Part shown: in pieces, positions 35,487 to 42,684 of the stretch | Position numbering within the stretch: the first letter of the stretch is position 1 | Layout: every line of letters begins with the position of its first letter | DNA from: Cryptosporangium sp044454545 | GTDB taxonomy: Bacteria > Actinomycetota > Actinomycetes > Mycobacteriales > Cryptosporangiaceae | Length of the DNA: 64,000 bases | Assembly: GCF_044454545.1 (NCBI RefSeq) | Contig: NZ_JBITDV010000011.1 | Location: 248,001 to 312,000, forward strand | Reading direction: 5' to 3' | Notes under the pieces: generated by a model | What the model was told of the DNA's origin: nothing | Databases searched by the model: none | Seen by the model: the letters and a program-made list of their open reading frames with translations, nothing else | Made by a program: the position numbers and the translations under genes

Positions 35487-35552
35487 GTGGTTCGACTGAC
35501 GGCACGATTTTTTTACGGCTCCGGGCATCCGGTAGCCGTCATCGTCGTCTGA
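35487..35552 (+). CDS. Phe/Tyr-rich leader peptide of an attenuator
   Basis: GTG at 35487 opens a 21-codon ORF beginning VVRLTARFFYGSGHP and ending VAVIVV, with TGA at 35550-35552. Codons 8-10 are TTT TTT TAC (Phe-Phe-Tyr); TTT is rare in this GC-rich genome, so the run stands out. An intrinsic terminator begins 16 bases after the stop and the next gene makes prephenate, the precursor of Phe and Tyr. This is the layout of classical ribosome-mediated attenuation. Confidence 0.6.
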   Translation: MVRLTARFFYGSGHPVAVIVV

Positions 35553-35567
35553 ACCCAGACCACTTCG

Positions 35568-35598
35568 ACGCCCCGGGGCCCAGCTCCCGGGGCGTTTT
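35568..35598 (+). terminator. Intrinsic terminator / attenuator hairpin before chorismate mutase
   Basis: CGCCCCGGG (35569-35577) pairs perfectly with CCCGGGGCG (35586-35594), an A-T pair extends the base, the loop is 8 bases, and TTTT follows (35595-35598). A competing upstream stem joins 35543-35551 to 35556-35570, with a 6-base bulge. It overlaps the 5' arm of the terminator by three bases, so ribosome position could choose between them. Confidence 0.7.
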
Positions 35599-35644
35599 GC
35601 GTGCCCGGGGTCGCAGAGGGCTCACGTTCACGAGGAAGCACACC

Positions 35645-35896
35645 ATGACCGCACCGACCGACGAGATCGCCGAGCTCCGCGAGCGCATCAATGCCGCGGA
35701 CGACGAGCTGATCCGGATCTGGCACGAACGCGCCGAACTCAGCCGCCAGGTAGGGGCCGCCCGGATGGCCGCGGGGGGCACCCGGCTCGTCCTGGCGCGC
35801 GAGCAGGCCATCGTCGACAAGTTCCGCGACGCCCTCGGCACGGACGGCGCTCAGCTCGCCATGCTCCTACTCCGCGCCGGCCGCGGGAAGCTTTGA
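35645..35896 (+). CDS. aroQ: Chorismate mutase (AroQ type)
   Basis: The 83-residue all-helical protein reads EIAELRERINAADDELIRIWHERAELSRQVG, the AroQ helix 1 with its active-site Arg, followed by GGTRLVLAREQAIVDKFRDALG. It matches the short M. tuberculosis enzyme Rv0948c, which rearranges chorismate to prephenate and is activated by complex formation with DAHP synthase. ATG 35645 is chosen at the conserved start; an ATG 48 bases upstream is in frame but adds Arg-rich sequence. Expression is probably set by the attenuator just upstream. The stop codon lies at the edge of repeat element B. Confidence 0.88.
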   Translation: MTAPTDEIAELRERINAADDELIRIWHERAELSRQVGAARMAAGGTRLVLAREQAIVDKFRDALGTDGAQLAMLLLRAGRGKL

Positions 35897-36033
35897 GGGC
35901 GGCCCGCTGAGGACGACGCTGACAGCCGCGCCACTCGACTTGAGTATGACCAAATACGCGGCGTCGAGTGGCGCGGATGTCAGCGCCGTCCTCAGCGGGC
36001 TCCAGGTCAGTGATTTGACGGGCTGCAGGTCAG
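35893..36033 (+). repeat. Stop-codon repeat family, copy B (full hairpin, type copy)
   Basis: The left arm 35902-35939 and right arm 35963-36000 are complementary at 36 of 38 positions around a 23-base loop. The element starts TTGAGGGCGGCCCGC, so the chorismate mutase TGA is inside it, and ends CGGGCTCCAGGTCAGTG. A second, diverged tail unit (CGGGCTGCAGGTCAG, ending 36033) follows about 23 bases on. No T-run follows, so it is not a standard terminator. Confidence 0.85.
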
Positions 36034-36085
36034 GACTCTGCTCGCGCCTTCGGTGCAGGGGAAGTCGCCCGCTTAGGATTTGGGG

Positions 36086-36823
36086 GTGAGTTTTCCGCGT
36101 TCAGTGGTTCCTATTGACGACGTTCAGCGCGTGCTGGTCGTCACCGCGCATCCGGACGACGTCGACTTCAGTGCCGGGGGCACGGTCGCGACCTGGACCA
36201 AAGCCGGCATCGAGGTGGCCTACGCCATCGCGACCAGCGGCGGCGCCGGGGGATTCGACGAGACCCCGCGCGAGGAGATGACCGCGCTCCGCGAGACCGA
36301 GCAGCGGGCCGCCGCCGCGGTCGTCGGCGTCACCGACGTGACGTTCCTCGGCTATCCCGACGGAGCGCTCTACGTCACCCACGACCTGCGGCGGGACATC
36401 ACCCGGCAGATCCGCCGGGTCCGGCCCGACCGGATCGTCACGACGTCACCGATCCGCGACTGGGCGCGGGTGCCCGCCGCGCACGGCGACCACGTCCGCA
36501 TCGGCGAAGCGACGTTCGACGCCGTGTACCCGGACGCCCGGAACCCGTTCGCGCACGAGACGCTGCTGCGCGACGAGGGCCTCGAGCCGTGGACCGTCCG
36601 CGAGATGTGGTTCAGCGGCACCCCCACCGCCGACCACGGCGTCGACATCACCGACGTGTTCGAGCAGAAGCTGTCGGCGCTGCGCGAGCACGTGAGCCAG
36701 CTCCCGGGCGACTTCGAGGTGATGCGCGAGCGGATCTCGCAATGGAACGGCGCGAACGCCCGCTCCGCAGGCCTGCCGGAGGGGCGTCTCGCCGAACTGT
36801 TCTCGGTGATCTCAACGGCCTGA
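36086..36823 (+). CDS. LmbE / PIG-L family zinc deacetylase
   Basis: The 245-residue protein has the zinc motif VVTAHPDDVDFSAGG (H22, D24, D25) near its N-terminus and a second histidine motif HGDHVRIGEATFDAVYP. Relatives hydrolyse N-acetylglucosaminyl groups (mycothiol MshB, mycothiol conjugate amidase Mca) or other N-acyl substrates; the exact substrate is unclear. The GTG at 36086 has AGGA seven bases upstream. Its 3' end overlaps the convergent sensor-domain gene by 12 bases. The gene lies just after repeat element B. Confidence 0.8.
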   Translation: MSFPRSVVPIDDVQRVLVVTAHPDDVDFSAGGTVATWTKAGIEVAYAIATSGGAGGFDETPREEMTALRETEQRAAAAVVGVTDVTFLGYPDGALYVTHDLRRDITRQIRRVRPDRIVTTSPIRDWARVPAAHGDHVRIGEATFDAVYPDARNPFAHETLLRDEGLEPWTVREMWFSGTPTADHGVDITDVFEQKLSALREHVSQLPGDFEVMRERISQWNGANARSAGLPEGRLAELFSVISTA

Positions 36824-37498
36824 CTGCGAAGGCCCCAGCAGGAACGACGTGAAGCCGACGCTCATACGGGCCAGGCCCTTGGTGACCCAACCGGCCACCC
36901 ACAGCAGCGCGATCCCGACGCCGACCCACGGCATCGCCGACGCCACGCTGTCGACGACGAAGAGCGGGTGGGCGTCGACGCCGAACAGCGGGATCCGGTC
37001 GTTCGGCATCGTCCAGTACCAGGCCCAGAGCGACATCGCTCCCAGGCCGGCGGCCCAGAACGCGAGCGCCGTGACCGCGGCGAACAGCGTCAGCGGGAAG
37101 ACGAGCAGGTGGTGGAGCAGGTCGCGCCAGGTCGACGGCGCGGCCAGCCACTGCCCGATCCGGCGCAGATACGAGCCACTGACGAGCGGATACGGCAACG
37201 GGAGCGGAGTTCCGAGCACGAGCGCCGCACGGCGCCGCTCGATCTCGGCCGTCCCGCGGCTGACCGCCAGGCAGGCCAGCAGCGCCGGCACGCCCACGAT
37301 CAGGGCCGAGAACGTGGCGCCGAACGTCACGACGAGGATGAACGTGGTCAGGCCCAGGATCCCGGTCACGAACCCGAGGGCGAGGTAGCCGGCCGAGCGC
37401 CGGGTCCCGGCGTCCCAGGCACCGAGGATGACGTTCGGCGCGGGCGGGCGACGCGGTTCGTAGGTGACGGTCGGCTCGGTCATGGTCGGCGCGCTCAT
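36812..37498 (-). CDS. Putative sensor-domain membrane protein
   Basis: The 228-residue protein has four to five hydrophobic helices: two around residues 45-85, and others near 130-160 and 180-205. Between them lie RRGAALVLGTPLP-like and SYLRRIGQWLAAPSTWRDLLHHLLVFPLTL-type segments typical of the actinobacterial sensor domain (PF13796) found at the N-terminus of some histidine kinases. Here it stands alone with no kinase attached. ATG 37498 is preceded by GAGGAGG at good distance; the longer open frame runs into the divergent promoter. It may transduce signals to a partner or act as a membrane permeability factor; neither is shown. Confidence 0.65.
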   Translation of the reverse strand: MSAPTMTEPTVTYEPRRPPAPNVILGAWDAGTRRSAGYLALGFVTGILGLTTFILVVTFGATFSALIVGVPALLACLAVSRGTAEIERRRAALVLGTPLPLPYPLVSGSYLRRIGQWLAAPSTWRDLLHHLLVFPLTLFAAVTALAFWAAGLGAMSLWAWYWTMPNDRIPLFGVDAHPLFVVDSVASAMPWVGVGIALLWVAGWVTKGLARMSVGFTSFLLGPSQSGR

Positions 37499-37613
37499 CT
37501 CGGATCCTCCTCTGGTGGCTTCGTCGCCACTGAACCTAGGGATCCGCGGGACCGCGCGAATCGGCGTCCGGAGCCAACCCGCTCTGGCTCTCAGGTATCG
37601 GTAGGGTGCCGGG

Positions 37614-39425
37614 ATGCGGTTCACGCTGGCGGCTCCGGCGACCCGGCCCGATCCGGTGCGCGGGCTGCTGGCCGGTGCGGCCGAGGTCGACATCACCCCG
37701 CCACCGGGGCTGCCCAAGGCCGGCTACTCGCGCAACGCGCGCACCGGCGTCGGCTTCCGCGGCCGGTTACGCGCCCGGGTACTGCACCTGCAAGCGGGCG
37801 CCGCGTCGCTGGCGATCGTCCAGTGTGACCTGCTCGGCGGCTCGGCCGTGCTGCAGCGGGCGGTCGCGGCGGCCACCGGCTTCCCGCTGGCCGGCCTGTT
37901 CGTCGGCGCGACCCACACGCACGGCGCACCGGGCCAGTTCCTCGGCACCGACCTCTACAACGGCTTCGCGTCCAACCGTCCGGGATTCGACCCGGTCTGG
38001 ACGCGATTTCTGATCCAGCAGCTCTCCGCCGGCGTGCGCCAGGCCGTGGAGACCCGCCGCCCGGCCCGGCTCGCGCTGGGAGAGACCGAGGTCTGGGGCC
38101 TGACCCGCAACCGTTCGCTGCCGGCCCACGTGCGGAACCCGGTGCCCGACCGGCGAACGGCCCCGCAGCGCGCCTACGCCGCGGTCGACCCGCGGCTGCG
38201 TCTGCTGAGGGTCGACGGCACCGACGGCACCCGGCTCGCCGCGCTCGTCGTGTTCGGCGTCCACGGCACCGGCCTCCCGATGCGCAACAGCGTCTACAAC
38301 GCAGACCTGTGGGCCTACGTCTACGAGGAGATGCGCGACCGGCTGGGTGCCGGTCCGGTGGTCGGTGCCCTGCAAGGCACTCATGCCGACGTGGCACCCG
38401 CGCTGCGTCCGGGGCGGGCGGGTGACGTCGAGGCGGCCAGGGTCGGGCGGGGCATCGGCGCGGCCGCCTCCGACCTCTACACCGGGCTGGAGCCCGCGCT
38501 CCGCGACGACGTCACGCTGGGCGCCGGGTTCCGGGAAGTCGACTTGTCGTCGATGCCGCGGCCCGCGCTGGGGGCGGCGCTGATCGCGGGCGCGTACGAG
38601 AACGAGACGCCGGTCGTCCACCGGATCCCGCCCTTCCGGGCCGGGACGCCGAAGCCGCATTCGGCCGCCGATCCCCACGGTGCGAAGTGGGTGCTCGGCT
38701 CGCGGTGGCTGCAGCCGGTGGTGATGCCGCAACACCGGTTCCCGCGCGTACTCCCGGTGCAGGTCCTGCGGATCGGCTCCGCGCTGCTGGTCGGCCAGCC
38801 GTTCGAGATCACGGTGGACGCCGGGCGCCGGGTCGCCGCGGCGGTGACCGCGGCGACCGGGGTGCACGACGTCGTCGTGTCGTCGGTGGCCAACGAGTAC
38901 GCCGGCTACTGCACGACGCCGGAGGAGTACAGCCGCCAGCACTACGAGGGCGGCCACACGCTCTACGGCCCGACCACGTGTGAGTTCCTGGCCGCGCAGG
39001 CGGCGTCTCTGGCGTCGCTCGTCGGAGACGGGGACGTGGTGACCGAGGCGCCGATCCAGCGGACGTTCGACCTCCGGGTCCGTCGCTACTGGCCGGAGTC
39101 GTCCGGAGTGTCCGCCGGGCCCCGGCCCGCCGGAGCGGCGAGATTCGTCGACGTGACCCCGGAACAGGACGCGTTCTGGGAACAGGGTTGGTACGACGCC
39201 GCGCCGGCCGATCTGGTGTGGAACGAGCCGATCGCCCTGGTCGAGTGGACACCGCTCGGGGCCGGTGCGTGGCACCTGCTCGTCGACGACAGTTCCTGCG
39301 CCGTGGAGGTGCGGTACCGGGGGCCGTCGCACCGCTACGTCGTCCGCTGGTACGCCCCTGACCTCCGGGCCGGCCGCGAGTACCGCTTCGTCGTCCGGGG
39401 CTTGCCGCTGCGCTCGTTCAGCTAA
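37614..39425 (+). CDS. Neutral/alkaline ceramidase family protein
   Basis: The 603-residue protein begins LLAGAAEVDITPPPGLPKAGYS, the classic start of neutral ceramidase (PF04734). It continues with GATHTHGAPGQF (zinc histidines), FGVHGTGLPMRN, ALQGTHADVAP, and VANEYAGYCTTPEEYSRQHYEGGHTLYGPTT, the best conserved segment, with a beta-sandwich-like C-terminal domain after about residue 480. The family hydrolyses the N-acyl link of ceramides or related lipids. No signal peptide is visible, although characterised bacterial ceramidases are secreted. ATG 37614 is the only sensible start. It is divergent from the sensor-domain gene. Confidence 0.82.
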   Translation: MRFTLAAPATRPDPVRGLLAGAAEVDITPPPGLPKAGYSRNARTGVGFRGRLRARVLHLQAGAASLAIVQCDLLGGSAVLQRAVAAATGFPLAGLFVGATHTHGAPGQFLGTDLYNGFASNRPGFDPVWTRFLIQQLSAGVRQAVETRRPARLALGETEVWGLTRNRSLPAHVRNPVPDRRTAPQRAYAAVDPRLRLLRVDGTDGTRLAALVVFGVHGTGLPMRNSVYNADLWAYVYEEMRDRLGAGPVVGALQGTHADVAPALRPGRAGDVEAARVGRGIGAAASDLYTGLEPALRDDVTLGAGFREVDLSSMPRPALGAALIAGAYENETPVVHRIPPFRAGTPKPHSAADPHGAKWVLGSRWLQPVVMPQHRFPRVLPVQVLRIGSALLVGQPFEITVDAGRRVAAAVTAATGVHDVVVSSVANEYAGYCTTPEEYSRQHYEGGHTLYGPTTCEFLAAQAASLASLVGDGDVVTEAPIQRTFDLRVRRYWPESSGVSAGPRPAGAARFVDVTPEQDAFWEQGWYDAAPADLVWNEPIALVEWTPLGAGAWHLLVDDSSCAVEVRYRGPSHRYVVRWYAPDLRAGREYRFVVRGLPLRSFS

Positions 39426-39667
39426 CTCCAGATCGGACTCGCGGGCCGGTTTCGGGCGCTCCTTGTAGGCACTTCGGGGGCGTACTCGAAATAGCGCGCA
39501 AGTGGGCGTTACTTGGCGCGGCCTCGATCCGTTGAGTGTGCGGAGTGTGCGTTTCCTTTTGCTGCACCACGTTCGGTAGCGCGTCCGTCACATAGGACAC
39601 ACACGTGTGACGACGTCCCGAGGTGGTCGTACGAAAGGCTGGTGCCGTGCACTCCATCTCGGTAGAA

Positions 39668-39683
39668 TCGAACACGTGTTCGA
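39668..39683 (+). promoter_or_regulatory. Perfect SOS box (LexA-binding site)
   Basis: TCGAACACGTGTTCGA is a 16-bp perfect palindrome matching the Gram-positive LexA consensus CGAAC-N4-GTTCG at every position. It overlaps the end of a TAGAAT -10 hexamer (39663-39668), so LexA bound here would block transcription of the ORF starting 34 bases downstream. Confidence 0.75.
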
Positions 39684-39716
39684 ACGACCGGCGGTATTCA
39701 AGGGTGGGGGAGAGCG

Positions 39717-40088
39717 ATGAGCCAGATGTGCGAGCGCAACAACGATCTGATCGTGGCACCGCAGAAGGCGGGGCGGCACCGTCGGCCCGGCCCGACCGCC
39801 GTGCTCCGGGCGCGCTTCCGCCCGATCGTCAAGAAGCTGAAGGCCAAGGCCTCGATCGCCACCGGCGCGCCGGTGATCGGCCCGTACCGGCCGGGCGTCT
39901 CAGAGGTTGGTGTTGACGCTCGTGACCGCGACGTCGTGCTCCTCGAGCCAACCCAGCGGGTCTTCGGGCACGTCGTCGACGCGGACCTCGAAGTGGCAGT
40001 GCGGGCCGGTCGACTGCCCGGTGCTGCCTACCTTGGAGATCGGGTCGCCGGCCTCGACGTGGTCGCCGACCGAAACCAGCAGCTCTGA
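39717..40088 (+). CDS. Small SOS-controlled ORF of unknown function
   Basis: ATG 39717 follows a strong GGGGGAG ribosome-binding site and lies 34 bases after a perfect SOS box and -10 element, so transcription and translation signals are good. The first 60 residues are basic (KAGRHRRPGPTAVLRARFRP and KKLKAKASIATG). The frame then continues 63 codons antisense through the end of the M23 peptidase gene (from 39900), giving an unconvincing sequence. The protein may be real only in its first half, with the native stop lost, or the whole 123 residues may be made. I recognise no domain. Confidence 0.45.
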   Translation: MSQMCERNNDLIVAPQKAGRHRRPGPTAVLRARFRPIVKKLKAKASIATGAPVIGPYRPGVSEVGVDARDRDVVLLEPTQRVFGHVVDADLEVAVRAGRLPGAAYLGDRVAGLDVVADRNQQL

Positions 40089-40616
40089 GTTGTGGCCGTA
40101 CCGGGTCGTCACGCCGTTGCCGTGGTCGATGATCACGATCTGGCCGTAGCCGCCGTACCAGCCCGACCGGATCACCGTGCCGGCACTCGCGGCCCGCACG
40201 GTCGAGCCGTAAGCGGCGGCGAAGTCGATGCCGTAGTGGAACGCGCCCCAGCGGGCCGCGAAGAGCGAACTCAGCGGGCCCTGAGCGGGCCTGACCCAGA
40301 CCGGTAGCTGTTCCGGCTCGGAAACACCGTTGCGCTTCTGGGAGCGGGACGCCCGGGCGTCCCCGCTACGGGGCTTTTCGGCCTGCGTGGTGTTACCGGC
40401 GTCGGCCGATCGGTCGACGATCTTGCTCGAGTCGAGTTTCTGCCCGAGTGCGGCCGAGGCGGTTGCGGTATCCGTCGAGGGGAGCGCAGAGCCGATCGCC
40501 AAAGCAGCAACGCTGACGCCGACGACGGCGGTCGTGACCACCATCGCGTATCCGGCGCGTGGTGCTGTCGGCGCGCGATGGCGTCCGACGTGTCGGACAT
40601 TCCCGCTCTCTTGCAC
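39900..40616 (-). CDS. M23 family (LytM) peptidoglycan peptidase
   Basis: The 238-residue protein has a cytoplasmic Arg-rich start (VRHVGRHRAPTAPRAG), one membrane-spanning or signal helix (23-45), a low-complexity linker to about 105, and a C-terminal LytM domain. Zinc ligands are H127 and D131 (HYGIDFA) and H208 in GPHCHFEV; H175 (TRYGHN) and H206 are catalytic. It cleaves peptide crosslinks in the cell wall, outside the membrane. GTG start. The same gene stands beside uvrD1 and sucC in M. tuberculosis (Rv0950c). Its 3' end is overlapped by the SOS-box ORF on the other strand. Confidence 0.87.
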   Translation of the reverse strand: MQESGNVRHVGRHRAPTAPRAGYAMVVTTAVVGVSVAALAIGSALPSTDTATASAALGQKLDSSKIVDRSADAGNTTQAEKPRSGDARASRSQKRNGVSEPEQLPVWVRPAQGPLSSLFAARWGAFHYGIDFAAAYGSTVRAASAGTVIRSGWYGGYGQIVIIDHGNGVTTRYGHNSELLVSVGDHVEAGDPISKVGSTGQSTGPHCHFEVRVDDVPEDPLGWLEEHDVAVTSVNTNL

Positions 40617-40739
40617 GAACTGCCTTTCGACGGCTTACCTGCTCCCGTTCTTGATCACGTGCGACGCGCCGAACGCGTTCACGAATCGAAGATCCGGAGT
40701 CGGTCGTTGCCGGCGCCAATGCCAGCCCGATACCGGCCG

Positions 40740-40814
40740 TCACCGTAGCCACCACCAGACGGTGGGCACAAGAATGGCATACGAACCCGTGGCTTTGCGC
40801 CCGCGGAATCCCAT
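40740..40814 (-). CDS. Possible 24-residue peptide with three consecutive Trp codons
   Basis: On the minus strand an ATG at 40814, preceded by AGAGGA, opens a 24-codon ORF (MGFRGRKATGSYAIL then VPTVWWWLR) with TGG TGG TGG near its end. It lies 124 bp upstream of the M23 peptidase start. The short spacing and Trp run resemble a leader peptide, but no Trp-related gene follows and no terminator hairpin is obvious, so it may be chance. Confidence 0.25.
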   Translation of the reverse strand: MGFRGRKATGSYAILVPTVWWWLR

Positions 40815-41498
40815 TTTTCCTCTGGCGGAACACTGCTATCAGTAGCCGAACTCGCACCATTGGTTATCGCGAGTGCCACCAGTGCGCTGCCGTTATTCCC
40901 GCCAAATAGCCATATACAGGCTACGCCCGGACAGGGTTGCGAGTCTTAAACCTCTCTTATGCCGCACTGGATCACACGCGCGGTCCGCGCCGCGGCCGAT
41001 CCCCCGTCCGGCCGGGGCCGAGCCTCGTGCTTACGGAGGGTGTGCGGAGTCGGGGTGCGGAGGCGGGGTGCGGAGGCGGGGTCGGGCGCACCCCTCGAAC
41101 GCCCGACCCCCGACCGCCCGAGGTGAGCCGGACGGTCGTGGGGAACAACGCGCGTCTGGGGCTGGAGTGACGGGATGGGGCGTTCCACGTCACATCGCCC
41201 CTCGACCGGCCGCTCTGAACCGGTGTGACCTGGGGCTACCCGGTACTGCCCGGACATCTGGTGTTTGCATCACCGTGCTTGTGAGGTAACACACCGGCGT
41301 GGACACGCACGACGCGTGTCGGCCCCGATAACCTGCCGCAAGAGGGTGTCGGATACCCGTCTTCTGCCGACGAGACCGCAACGGCGGTTCTCCGTCCGGC
41401 ACGCGTGAGATCGCCCGGCATCCAATGCGACGAGGCAGCGACGGCGGGCCGAGCGGCGGCTGCGACCCGCGTCGAAACGAGCGAGGACGGACGCGGCA
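40815..41498. other. Intergenic region upstream of sucC
   Basis: About 0.7 kb with no convincing gene on either strand. The first 150 bases are AT-richer and should hold the M23 promoter (minus strand). Three 13-bp tandem units of GTGCGGAGGCGGG type lie at 41042-41080. A 12-base match to the tail of repeat element E (AGCCCCAGGTCA, minus strand) lies at 41226-41237. The rest is a GC-rich leader of the sucC transcript. Confidence 0.4.
41265..41292 (+). promoter_or_regulatory. Candidate sucCD promoter
   Basis: TTGCAT (41265-41270), a 16-base spacer and TAACAC (41287-41292), the same -10 hexamer as the chorismate mutase promoter. It would leave a leader of about 200 bases before the sucC GTG. 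Confidence 0.35.
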
Positions 41499-42671
41499 GT
41501 GGATCTGTTCGAATATCAAGCGAGGGACATCTTCGCCAAGCACGGGGTTCCGGTGCTGGCCGGCTCGGTAGCCGACACTCCGGCCGAGGCGAAGGCCATT
41601 GCCGAGAAGGTCGGCAAGCAGGTCGTCGTCAAGGCCCAGGTGAAGGTCGGCGGCCGCGGCAAGGCCGGCGGCGTCAAGCTCGCCGAGACGCCTGCCGATG
41701 CCGAGGCCAGGGCCACCGACATCCTGGGCATGGACATCAAGGGCCACGTCGCGCACCGCGTGCTGGTCGCCGAGGCGAGCGACATCGAGGAGGAGTACTA
41801 CTTCTCCTTCCTGCTCGACCGCGCGAACCGCACGTTCCTCGCGATGGCCAGCCGTGAGGGTGGCGTCGAGATCGAGCAGGTCGCGGTCGAGAACCCCGAC
41901 GCGCTCGCGCGGATCCCGGTCAGCGCCGTGGACGGCGTGAGCGAGGCGCAGGCCCGCGAGATCCTGGTCGCCGGCAAGTTCCCCGAAGACGTGCTGGACG
42001 AGGCGGCCAAGGCCGTCGTCGCCCTCTGGGACGTCTTCGTGGGTGAGGACGCCACGCTCGTCGAGGTCAACCCGCTGGTCAAGGCCCCGGGTGGCCGCAT
42101 CATCGCGCTCGACGGCAAGGTGACGTTCGACGAGAACGCGTCGTTCCGCCAGCCGAGCCACGACGAGCTCGAGGACGTCTCCGCGGTCGACCCGCTGGAG
42201 CAGGCCGCGAAGGCCAAGAACCTCAACTACGTGAAGCTCGACGGCGACGTCGGCATCATCGGCAACGGCGCGGGCCTGGTCATGTCGACGCTGGACGTCG
42301 TCGCGTACGCGGGTGAGGAGTTCGGCGGCAAGAAGCCGGCCAACTTCCTCGACATCGGCGGCGGCGCGTCGGCCGAGGTCATGGCCAACGGTCTGGAGAT
42401 CATCCTGTCCGACCCGGCCGTGAAGAGCGTGTTCGTGAACGTCTTCGGCGGCATCACCGCGTGCGACGCGGTCGCCAACGGCATCGTCTCGGCGCTGAAG
42501 CTGCTCGCCGAGCGTGGCGACGAGGTGACTAAGCCCCTGGTCGTCCGCTTGGACGGCAACAACGCCGAGCTCGGTCGGCAGATCCTCACCGACGCGAACC
42601 ACCCGCTGGTCGAGCAGGTGGACACCATGGATGGCGCCGCCCGCCGCGCCGCCGAGCTGGCTGCGAAGTAA
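41499..42671 (+). CDS. sucC: Succinyl-CoA synthetase beta subunit
   Basis: The 390-residue protein begins VDLFEYQARDIFAKHGVPV and has the ATP-grasp domain: QVVVKAQVKVGGRGKAGGVKLA, EVNPLVKAPGGRIIALDGKVTFD, and the C-terminal ligase domain with NFLDIGGGASAEVMANGLE and NVFGGITACDAVANGIV. With SucD it makes ATP or GTP from succinyl-CoA in the TCA cycle. GTG start at 41499. sucD follows after 13 bp. Confidence 0.96.
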   Translation: MDLFEYQARDIFAKHGVPVLAGSVADTPAEAKAIAEKVGKQVVVKAQVKVGGRGKAGGVKLAETPADAEARATDILGMDIKGHVAHRVLVAEASDIEEEYYFSFLLDRANRTFLAMASREGGVEIEQVAVENPDALARIPVSAVDGVSEAQAREILVAGKFPEDVLDEAAKAVVALWDVFVGEDATLVEVNPLVKAPGGRIIALDGKVTFDENASFRQPSHDELEDVSAVDPLEQAAKAKNLNYVKLDGDVGIIGNGAGLVMSTLDVVAYAGEEFGGKKPANFLDIGGGASAEVMANGLEIILSDPAVKSVFVNVFGGITACDAVANGIVSALKLLAERGDEVTKPLVVRLDGNNAELGRQILTDANHPLVEQVDTMDGAARRAAELAAK

Positions 42672-42684
42672 GGGACGCCGAGAG

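Noticed and set aside
40617..40800. Possible c-di-AMP (ydaO-type) riboswitch upstream of the M23 peptidase gene
   Set aside because: The context is typical for that riboswitch, but I could not find its conserved blocks on the minus strand.
41042..41080. Three 13-bp GC-rich tandem units as a possible CRISPR or origin-like array
   Set aside because: Units are contiguous without spacers and there are only three, with no cas or replication genes; simple slippage repeat.
41226..41237. A sixth copy of the stop-codon repeat
   Set aside because: Only 12 bases (AGCCCCAGGTCA, minus strand) match the tail of copy E; no left arm or stem is present, so it may be chance.
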